Part shown: in pieces, positions 43,022 through 52,700 of the stretch | How the letters are laid out: every line of letters starts with the position of its first letter | Numbering within the stretch: position 1 is the stretch's first letter | Origin: Pleionea sediminis | GTDB lineage: Bacteria; Pseudomonadota; Gammaproteobacteria; Enterobacterales; Kangiellaceae | Assembly (NCBI RefSeq): GCF_007570825.1 | Contig: NZ_SUNB01000002.1 | Span: 744,001-808,000, forward strand | Reading direction: 5' to 3' | DNA: 64,000 nucleotides | Program-made: the position numbers and the translations under genes | Notes under the pieces: model-generated | The model's input: the letters and a program-made list of their open reading frames with translations, nothing else | Databases searched by the model: none | Told to the model about the DNA's origin: nothing

Positions 43022-44027
43022 AAAGCGGACGTCTTATTTATGTAGTTTTTCTAGCGTTTCTTTTGTTGTTGCAAAAGCGTGAATATATTTTTGATTATCG
43101 ATTTTCAAATTCCAATTTTTTGTTTCGCTTTCATCAAGCTCAACTAAACCTTCCTTAAAAGAGCCTGATTTAGAAGCAATTACTGCGTACTCTGGACAAA
43201 CAGGGAAATATAAGTCCGCATATTCTAAAGGCAGGCTATGAGTATTAATAACTGGATTATCAGATGTAATAAAATCCATATCTTTCGGACACTTTAAGAG
43301 TGTGAATCTGATGGCATTAGTTTGGGAAATTAACGCAGATCCCATACTATAGCCATGAACATAGCTAATCATCCACCAATTCTTATCAACCATTCTCTTT
43401 ATTGCTGCATCTTTTACACTCTCGATAAATTGACTCTTCATATATGGGGTTCTCCAATATTGAGTAGCAACATAATCAAGCAAGTAAGTACGCATTTTTA
43501 GATCTTGTAAAGCCGCTAGGTTACCCTCACACAAAGAACTTAAGCTAGCGCGAAAATCCCTTTCAATTTTCTCATATCTATTTTCGATAGCTTTACTAAA
43601 CAAAGCTTTACATCTTTCTATTCCTTCGGAATCACCTTTTTTTTCATAACTGTGAAATTGCGAATATGCATCTGAAAGTTCCATTAATACGCCTAAGCAG
43701 TGATTGACACAGTGAGAAAAAGAACTTCTAGAGATGTAATCTTTCAGAAATTCAGAGTCTTCTGTATCGAGAGGAGGCACTTGATAAAAATACTTTTCCT
43801 TTGCTAGCCCTTTAACAGAGTCAGAGACTATTTTATTCTTCTTGGTCGTGTACCAAACGTTTCTCCCATCTACTGCCCAAGCGCTTAAATAGTGAGCCCA
43901 TACATAATGATGATTGGTTTTTATCTCTAAGTCTTTTTTCGATAACATTTTTCAATCAAGCTCATGTGAACTAGTGCTTTAACGATCTGATTTGGGCTTT
44001 TATCATTTATTTCTAAACGTCCGCTTT
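43022..44027. repeat. Inverted repeats flanking the DUF4238 gene
   Basis: AAAGCGGACGT at 43022-43032 is repeated as its exact reverse complement ACGTCCGCTTT at 44017-44027, with looser similarity extending ~12 bases inward (TTATTTATG versus AAATAAATG). The pair brackets the gene at 43034-43948 almost exactly. The left copy sits in a further hairpin (GGCCGCTATCGGCC). It may mark a mobile unit or a dispersed intergenic repeat. Confidence 0.5.
43034..43948 (-). CDS. DUF4238 domain protein
   Basis: The 304-residue protein resembles DUF4238: an N-terminal NHHYVWAHYLSAWAVDG..VWYTTK motif, a helical middle, DYVATQYWRTPYMKS and the late FITSDNPVINTHSLP..YADLYFPVCPEYAVI motif. The family is scattered in accessory regions of bacteria, and its biochemical role is not established. 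It is flanked by short inverted repeats and has a weak ribosome site. Confidence 0.75.
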   Translation of the reverse strand: MLSKKDLEIKTNHHYVWAHYLSAWAVDGRNVWYTTKKNKIVSDSVKGLAKEKYFYQVPPLDTEDSEFLKDYISRSSFSHCVNHCLGVLMELSDAYSQFHSYEKKGDSEGIERCKALFSKAIENRYEKIERDFRASLSSLCEGNLAALQDLKMRTYLLDYVATQYWRTPYMKSQFIESVKDAAIKRMVDKNWWMISYVHGYSMGSALISQTNAIRFTLLKCPKDMDFITSDNPVINTHSLPLEYADLYFPVCPEYAVIASKSGSFKEGLVELDESETKNWNLKIDNQKYIHAFATTKETLEKLHK

Positions 44028-44217
44028 AAGATAAAAGCCGACATTATTGCGAATAACTATCTAGCATAGTTCATCTCCGTTATTTTTCTGTAGGAAATTC
44101 AACCTTTGCTCTTGTAAGAGATTTCTTACAAACAGTGTTTAATGATTTCTGAGTAAACTAATTGAATAGTTAATTTATTGAGATGTTACTGAACGAAATT
44201 TATGACAGTAAAAAGAA

Positions 44218-44252
44218 AAAGCTTAATACCCAAAATTTGAATATTAAGCTTT
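44218..44252 (-). terminator. Terminator of the MBL/giant-protein operon
   Basis: Read on the minus strand, AAAGCTTAATA and TATTAAGCTTT form a perfect 11-bp stem with a 13-base loop, followed by TTTCTTTTT. It lies 43 bases after the MBL gene stop. Other DNA in 43949-44294 shows no gene. Confidence 0.85.
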
Positions 44253-44294
44253 AAGTCGTATAAAAAATATTAATTTTATTTGAGTAAAATAGTC

Positions 44295-46772
44295 TTAATC
44301 ACAAAAAGAATTGCCGCGCACATCGTCTCGACCAACGTCTGCCGCGTAAGTCGGCCCTAAACATTTTGCATTGATCGATGTACCCGGTTTTATTGTAAAA
44401 ATTAAGTGACCATTGATCATAGTGCTAAATGTATTCGAGTTAATTAACTCTCTTTGCCCTGGTTCTTTTGAGTAGGTTATATCACCATCTTTAATGGGGA
44501 CGGGATTATCAAAGCGTATAAAGTGATTTGGATTTTCTTGTGTGCCATATAGGTTAACATTGGTTGGATTAAAGTAACCCCAATTTTGTTCTGCACCTGC
44601 TGAGGTTGTAACCACCGGCCAAGCTTGTTGCCAGTCGGGCAACTCGATATCGGGAGCGTCGCCTGCTGGCACACCTGTGTAGGTAATACGCGCCGGATGA
44701 CCAAACTCAAACCCATGACTGTAAACTAAATACTTAGGCTTTACTGAGTCCATCCACATTTGATCGTCACTACCATTCGTTAAAGCACCATGGTGAGGCG
44801 CAACAAGAATGTCAGCCGCTTTATTAATGATATGGCTATCGGTACGGCCGGCAGATCGATACGTGTAGCCTTTGTAAGAGGTAGATCCTGTACTTGTGCC
44901 GCTTCCGCCTGCTAAATAAGAGCGACCTTTGTAGGCACCGGTTATTACAGGATATTGCCCACCAAGATCACCCGTTGGCGCTGTCGATAAAGTTGCGTCA
45001 ATTTCTTTATTAAATGCATAAAGCAATGCAGTTCGTTCAGCATCGCCCGGTAAAACAATTGACTTACCATCGTAACTTAATTCAATAATCATGCTTTGGC
45101 CGTTTTTGTTATTCGACCAACGAATTGGATCACGATTTACCGCCGCAATTTTTACATTTGCAGTACCACAGGAAGGACCGGCCATTTCCGTCATTGGATT
45201 GGCTAAAACAGTTTCACCATCTTGCTTAAACTGATAGGGCTTAAGTTGACCTGCTTTCTTGTAGCGATCCATTCCGTAAAGCAATTTTTCAGAAGCGCCA
45301 GCAACACCACGCTTGTAATGACCGTAATCTTTTTTAAAATTATTAAAGAAGTCGAAGTTTCTATTGTTCCCAGAACGAACAAGCTCCTGAACTTGGCCAC
45401 CAATGAGTAAACGCTTAACCTTGCTGTACAAGCTCGATGAACTACCAGCGTGTTGACGGTTTAAAAGCCGATCGAGTAAGTTATGATGATCAGCATCGCC
45501 ATGAGTTATGTATACATCGATTTCTGATTTATCTTTAAGAATGTTGTATGCGTGTAATAAACCTTTTGGCTTCTTTTCGGCCGTTCTTCCAACTTCTCTA
45601 TAAAGCCCAAGCTCTACCGTTTGTGCACCATCGGTTTCACCGCAATCAACCACTAAAGCTTTGTTTTCTGGCCCAGGACACTCAACCACTAAGCAGTTAC
45701 CCGGCCCCACTTGCATAACATGCAACTTGAGTTCATTGTTAATTGGCTTCGCCGAGATTAATGAAGTGTCTAACATAGGATTCAGCGGCGTTCTGTTACT
45801 TGCAAACCAATCTTTTCGTGTTTTTTTGACACCAGGGCAGTTATCGCGACAATAATAGAAATACTCGCCTGTCGCGGGAGAGGTAGAATTATCTATTTTA
45901 ATAAGGCGTTTGTAATGTTGGTACTTATCTTCCCAAACTTTATTATCAAGTTCATAGCTCAGAGAATACCAAGGATTACCAGGGACGTAATTGACGTTAA
46001 ATAACTCGTCTGTGTAATTTGTTTCCGTACCTTTACCGATTTGCCAAAAATCGAAATTTTTATAGCTCATGTCATTAACAACAAGCTTTTTACCAACACA
46101 CTCGTTAGTAGACGATTCGTAGGTCGCACCAAAACCTCTACAGGTTTCTTGTTTAATACGTGCTTTAGCTTCGGAAATCGATTCAGTTCCGATTTTTCTA
46201 ACTTTTCCATCGTCTAGCGTTACCGTGGAAAGGTTAATTCTCGTATCGGACAAAGTGCCTTTAAAACGAATGGTTGACTCGTTAGGTAAACTAATGTCAA
46301 TAAAACTTTCACCCGCTTTAGGTTCATACCCTAAATCGTCGATGGCCGTGTACAAACTGGCAAAGTCGTCCATACCATCGTAAATGTTGCGCATGATTTG
46401 TTGGCCAACACAAATCTCTTTGCCATCAACCGTGACTTTTCGACTCAAAACTTCCGGTAAAAGCACTTCAAAGTTTTCAGAGTTCGCGAGATGATACGCT
46501 TTTTCTTCTGCTGCATTTCTATTACAGAATAAATTCAGTTTGTTTAATACGTGCTCTCCCGAACCTGAGCTTTTAACAACAAACTCACCACTGCTTGAGT
46601 CGATACCCATAAACTGACTATCAAAATCAACTTCGATAATAGAAGCATGAGTAGATAGACTTGCGCCTAAGCTAACCAGTAAAACGGCAAACGATTTATT
46701 AAACATTGCTCGTGCACGAGTCATAGAACTTTCCTTACGTGCGTTGATTACATTGATATTAACTGTATTCAT
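44295..46772 (-). CDS. Exported ComEC-like metallo-beta-lactamase-fold hydrolase
   Basis: The protein (825 residues from 46772) contains an MBL domain in its second half. It has LHVMQVGPGNCLVVECPG...VVDCGETDG, the metal motif YITHGDADHH (~420), LPGDAE (~577), APHHGA (~659) and a late SHG..FGHP. This matches the ComEC/Rec2 C-terminal hydrolase type, here without membrane channel segments. An N-terminal signal segment (FAVLLVSLGASLSTHAS) predicts export. Two starts have ribosome sites: ATG 46772 (AGGAG) and ATG 46724 (AAGGAAAG), the latter giving a more normal signal peptide. The ~350-residue region before the MBL domain is unrecognised. It follows the giant gene by 18 bases, so they form an operon. 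Confidence 0.85.
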   Translation of the reverse strand: MNTVNINVINARKESSMTRARAMFNKSFAVLLVSLGASLSTHASIIEVDFDSQFMGIDSSSGEFVVKSSGSGEHVLNKLNLFCNRNAAEEKAYHLANSENFEVLLPEVLSRKVTVDGKEICVGQQIMRNIYDGMDDFASLYTAIDDLGYEPKAGESFIDISLPNESTIRFKGTLSDTRINLSTVTLDDGKVRKIGTESISEAKARIKQETCRGFGATYESSTNECVGKKLVVNDMSYKNFDFWQIGKGTETNYTDELFNVNYVPGNPWYSLSYELDNKVWEDKYQHYKRLIKIDNSTSPATGEYFYYCRDNCPGVKKTRKDWFASNRTPLNPMLDTSLISAKPINNELKLHVMQVGPGNCLVVECPGPENKALVVDCGETDGAQTVELGLYREVGRTAEKKPKGLLHAYNILKDKSEIDVYITHGDADHHNLLDRLLNRQHAGSSSSLYSKVKRLLIGGQVQELVRSGNNRNFDFFNNFKKDYGHYKRGVAGASEKLLYGMDRYKKAGQLKPYQFKQDGETVLANPMTEMAGPSCGTANVKIAAVNRDPIRWSNNKNGQSMIIELSYDGKSIVLPGDAERTALLYAFNKEIDATLSTAPTGDLGGQYPVITGAYKGRSYLAGGSGTSTGSTSYKGYTYRSAGRTDSHIINKAADILVAPHHGALTNGSDDQMWMDSVKPKYLVYSHGFEFGHPARITYTGVPAGDAPDIELPDWQQAWPVVTTSAGAEQNWGYFNPTNVNLYGTQENPNHFIRFDNPVPIKDGDITYSKEPGQRELINSNTFSTMINGHLIFTIKPGTSINAKCLGPTYAADVGRDDVRGNSFCD

Positions 46773-46790
46773 TGTCCTGTCTCCTTAGCC

Positions 46791-49700
46791 TTATTGCCGA
46801 TGACTTTTATTAGACGGGCTAATTAAACCGTTACTAATTTTGCTTGATGGAATCGCACCACTAAAGATAGCTTTGGTGGTTACCTTTAAGTCTTTTGCTA
46901 TTTTTAGTAATGCCCATTGATCCGACAGAGTCGCTAGATTCGGCGTATAAAATTGCGGATGCTTTTGATGACCATCAGCCACTTTCCATTCGATGTCGTA
47001 ATCAGCACCTTGGTCGAACATCACCAAGATATCGGCGTAACTATCGCCATTGATGTCATTAACAAATAAATACTCAGGATTCGCCCAGTCTTTGTTAACC
47101 AACTCAGCGGGATAGAAAGCGACCGCTCGATTACTGCTGTTATTATAACGAATTTTCCATTCCCATTGGCCGTCTTGCGCTTGTGTGCGAGCGGTTAAAA
47201 TATCGGTTTTTCCGTCACCATCGAAGTCGCCTAAATGCAAGGTGTGTGGCAGACTTTCGCGCATATCTTGTGCAGATGCTGCATCGTAAGACAATCGCAT
47301 GGCTTGATTCGCTTTCATGTCGGCAGTGCCGTCATTCGAAAGCCTTACATAACTCCAAGTATTGAAACCTTGTGACAACGCAACATGCCAACGGCTGGTT
47401 TTGGTTGCCGTATTAAAGGTTGTAAAGAACACATCGAGGCTGTTGTTATCGTCAAAGTATCCAACTCGAATACTGTTAACGTCGTTACTCGAAATGCCAC
47501 TCGGTAACGAAAACACATTTCCATTTTGCGTTAAGCAATCGGCACGCGTGATATCGTCACACAATGTCCAACGTCCATTATTAATGACCAAGATTTCTGT
47601 CTTACCATTACCGGTAAAGTCACCCGCAAGTAATTCCGGCGCATAGAAATCGCTCTCATTACCCGGTATTCCATTGAATGTTCTTGAGTTGACTTCAACC
47701 CATTTACCTTCACCTTCTTCGAGGAGATACCAGGAGTACTTGTAGCTATTGGAAGAATCATTAACGTGCCAGAACTCTGCCAATATATCCGTTCGACCAC
47801 TATTATTAAAATTAGCAAAGTGAAGCTGACTGGTCGTTACGCTTGAGTCAGGGCTGTTACTTGCAAAATCAGTGAGGTCGATGACTTGTTCTGTGGTGCC
47901 GTTAAAGTGCATCACTAATTCGTTATGGCCGGTTGGCTGCGAGACTCGATTTTCAATGCTGACAATATCGCCACTGCCACTACCATCGAGGTCGATCAAG
48001 TTACCGGCATAAGACGCTTTATCAAATGATAATGGGAAACGATCGACATAATAGCCATTGCTATTCGTAGCATACAATTTTCCATTGTCGGTGTACGCGC
48101 TCGTATTGTTAATAATATTGCTGGGCGTTACCGGATGACTTAAAGGATCGTCTACCTGGTTAATCGTGACGTCCGAGTTATTCGCAACATTGTTAGAAAT
48201 ATCTTTATCACCGTTCAACGCGAAACATCGATCAGGCGTTGCGCAATAATCGGCAGTGGACGATAACGACACTTCATTTGCACTGATATTAATTTCGGAT
48301 TCAGTATCGAAAAATCCGTCAAGATTAAATGAGTTAATCAGGTCGCAAGTCCCACCCACAACATTCGTGCTACAGTTATCATCAACACTTGCAGAACAGG
48401 TTCCTGCTAGATGACATCTGGCGAAAGTCGATAATCCAAAACGTGGAATGTGAGTATTTAAACCGAATACTTTCAGTGAATTCGCTGCGGTACAATCAGC
48501 AGCGGAGTCTGCCTTACGACACGTTAAACTATTCACTGAACCGTGGATTTTATCCCAGAAGTTAGTCGCACAACGTGCCGCGTTACCTACGCCCTCTAAA
48601 CGAGATCCAATATCACAAAAGTCGACATCGAAATTAATCGGTAATTTTGCGAGAGCAAAGTTCAATCCTTTATCGGAACTGAAATCGAGACGCACGTTGT
48701 CAAAATTGTAGCCAAGAATACTTAGTTGCTCGGCTTTAAAATCGATAGCATCTTTACTGACCGTGGCATCAACACTAACGTTCAACAATGGCGCTGCATC
48801 ACTATTGCTCGCATTATTTTGATTCAATCGTACTTCTAGCTGACCTTTGGTATGAACATAAGGGTATTCACTTGATTTGGCCGTCACCGCTAGCTCAAGT
48901 AAACCAGTATCAGGATCGGGTTTGAGCAATAACGCCGGCACGGGCAATAATTCATTTGGTAATAGCGGTCCGCTACCAACCAGCTGAGAACCCGTATTAA
49001 CTGCATCGCGTGCCATTCGGTATTGCAAATTAAGCAGCGCATTCGAGTTAAGTCGCTCAGTGGTGGTTAACGCAAAGTCTAGGCCCGATGGCACAGGACC
49101 AACAAAGTCAACGTTAAATCGTTCTAAATCAATATTAGCCCAATCGTTGGTCGCTTTTTGCAAGAAGACCTGTGCTGTCAACCCAAGCTCTAATTGACCT
49201 TGCTCAATACCAATTAGGAATCCAGCATTGGCAAATTTAAGCCAGCTAATACCAAATAATGTACGGGCATCGTTATGATTATTGGTTGTTCCACTATCGA
49301 TGGTATAACCATTACCCAGATCGTCTGGACAACGCACGTCGACATTGCTCGCGGCGAGTGCCGCACAGATTTGCATTTTGGTGTTCGACAGTTTTCCGTT
49401 CACTTTGAGTTTTAGAGGATCACTAAAGTCACCCTTCAATAAAAAGTCGACGCGTCCATCAATTCCGGTTTCAAACGTTAGCGCGGTATCAGAAGAACTG
49501 GACCCGTTGTAATCTAAGTTAAGATACAAATCCGTTCCCGCATAACCAAACCAGTCTCGTCTTGCTCTTGGATGAATTTGAATCGCATTCGGATAACTGT
49601 AGTTACTCGTGCTGTCTTGACTCGCCAAATAGTCTTGATAGTCGTCGTTAACAATCTCCGGAAGAATAATTTGCATTTCAAAATTGGCTTTTCGACTACC

Positions 49701-52700
49701 AAGATTGAAATAAGCTTCGCCATAGAACAATTCGTTACTGGTTGTCACGCGCCTATTCGAATCCGCTTGTAACGCAGTATTACTAAAGTCAGGAAGGAAC
49801 TGATTAATGGCTTCTTGGTTCGTCTCTACATCGGTCGGCAGTTTATTATAGGCTAATAAGCCCATGACACTGACACCTTGCCGAATAGGTCTATTGGAAT
49901 CGCGACCTTTATGACGAGAAACGGTATTGTCTCGAACAAAAGTTTCAATAACGATTTTTGCGGTTTCAGTCAGCTCTTCAACGTTAAAATCGTGCGTTGC
50001 TAAAATGAGTGCGGATTTTTCAAAGGAAATATCTTCGAGTCCAAATCCAGATGATTTTCCAGAGTTTTGATTATCCGTATGTTTTGCATACTCAAGATCG
50101 GTCGCTGGAACGAGTTCTTCTACCGTACAATCATCGTCCCCAGAACTATTAAGAAGATCCGGTAGAGCCAACAAAAGTTTGGTTTGGTTTTCTGAGTGAA
50201 TACCACTGATTAAGAAATTGAATTTTTGCGTAAAGGCGCTATTTCCATCTCGACAACTTAAAAACTCATCTTGGTTACTTTCAACGTCTTTAATCGAAAC
50301 ATTAACACCAGAATTTAGATAGGTTGAAAATTTCCAAGCATTTTCGGTACCTGAATATGAAAAGTCGATCGTTAAATCATTGGCATCAAGATGTATTGCG
50401 TAGTCGCCATAACGTTCTCTAAATCCTGCTAAAGCACCTTCTGCTTGCGAGCTAGAACCTAGTAGCCCAAAAAGATCGTGTGCCGTTATCGTTTGGTTGC
50501 CACTAATACTTAGTTGGGCATCAAGATTATTCGTACCATTGGTATTAACGACATCGGTAGTAAGAATCGCTGTGTACTCAGTTCCCGTTTCCCCTTGATA
50601 GCGAAGGGTTCCGCCTAGCGCTACATTAACCGATGCATTATCGTCTTGCCAATTGTAATCGATGGCAAGATTGCCTTCTTGCATGGTTGTATTAGTCAAG
50701 AATGGAATAGCGAGTGACGCATTCGAAAGCTCCGTTTCTAATCGAATACCCGATGCTGTAACAATCAATTGACCTCGTGTCGTCAATTCAACTTCACTGT
50801 CGTCACATCGCTCGTCGCCATTTATCTGGTTATTATTGGTAGGCTTGCCTTCCGAATCCAAACAAACACCTAATTCCAAAGCAGCGGTCAAAGAAGAATT
50901 TTGACCGAGACGCCCTTGGATAAAGAATCGATTAATATTGATATATTTGTGCTCGAGGACTTTTTTCCAGTCTGCACTTTCAATATTTTGCGCGGTGAAG
51001 TAATACTCCATAAGCGTTTCAATATTTTCGGAGTTCGCATCAAGAAGTTCTCCACCAATGGTTACGGTAGGTGCACCGTTGATAACCTGAGCTTCAAATA
51101 TGCCATTCAATTTGGCACAACGATTATTGTTTGAATTACAGTTTTCGAAACTATTATTGGCAACTTGGCGCGGAATACTAACATTAGCTTCGGCCGTCAG
51201 TTTGTACTGTCGATCTTGAGCGACGCCTGTACCAATCGTTTCAAGACTTAATGTGCCTTTTTCAAAACGTAATGGGGATTTAATATCGCTGGTATCGGAC
51301 TCTACCAGTGCAGCCCAATCATAGTTTGCATTATTCTGCGCTAAATAGTCATCGGCAAAAGAGTCGATTACATTTGAGTTTAAACTCTCGAATTCAAAAT
51401 CAATCGCTTCACGGTTGTAGTCGGCGAACTTTTCGAAGCTTATCCGCCCTTTGTATTTCTTAAGGCTACTATCGTCAATATTTATTCGCTCAGTCGTTGC
51501 ACAGCTTGGCTTATAAACTACTTCAGCTCCGACTTGACCTTGAACCGAAGAGAGTTGCGTTGTGGTCAAAAGCTGCAGACCAGCATGGTTTAATGCAAAA
51601 CAGTTAAAACCGAAAGGATGTTGCCAGTTATAGACATCAGAAATAAACGTAAGCGCACTCTCTCCGTTCGGATTAAACTCTGTACTACCCAACAGATAAA
51701 CCGAACTTTGTGTTGGCGCCTGAGCAATTTGTAGTTGAGTACCGAGTTCAATGTTAAGCGTGGAGTTTGTTTCGAACAATCCCGAACGCGACAAACCAAT
51801 TCCCAGCTGGATCTCTTTAACCTTAACATTATCGTTACCACTAGCATCGTCTTCACTGCCCGTATTCTCAATCGGTAAATTCGTTTCAATACTGCCAAAG
51901 TTAGAAACATTGCTCGAATTTAATGTCGCCCGTAAGTAACTTTGTTTCGGATTGATATCAAAGTTTATCAAAGAGCTTAGAGATGCCCCCAAACTAATTT
52001 CGGTGACAACATTTGAACTCAACTGAAAATTAGAGAAGGTTTTATTAAAAATAGTTGTCATACGATTTAAATTGATTGAAGTCGATATATTCAAACCAGG
52101 ATTTACATCAACAAAGGACTTGCTTTGATAAGCACCACGATAAATATTTTTTACATCGTAAGGTAGAGTCGTCCAATCAAATCGAACAGAGGGCGTTTTC
52201 GCAACGGAAACAACATCTTCTATATACTCAACCGTATTATCATCTTTATAGAGCAAGAACTGACTGTCTGAAAGTACAACGGTTAACACGGGAGAGTTTA
52301 GCGTGGGGTTAAATGCATTGTTGCCACTCGCTCCAGAATAATTACCAAATAGATCGTTCAGCTCATTTGCCTTTTGTTTCACTGTATTAGTCGCTGAAGC
52401 AAGATCCATCGTCAGAATTAACTCTTCAGAAGCTAAGTCGCCCGCAGATATCGGTGTTGTTTCAAGTAATGTAAGATAAGCGGTAACAGGCACACCATAG
52501 TTAGTTATCTGCATTCGCATTGTTGACGTATTCGTTAATATCTTTATGTCGTCAGAAACGCTAATAGCTGCCAATTCTTTATAAATATCCGAGCTTTCAA
52601 TATAACTCAATTTAGTTTCGTCTTGAGCATGTTCTTGCGCAAGATTTTTCATCAACTCGTAAAGATTACACGGATTATTTTGAGAAGAACATATTTGACT

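Noticed and set aside
32569-43948. Classical integron cassette array
   Set aside because: Only one or two palindromes approach attC structure, genes face both ways, many gaps lack GTTRRRY cores, and no integrase is present. Kept only as a hypothesis for individual sites.
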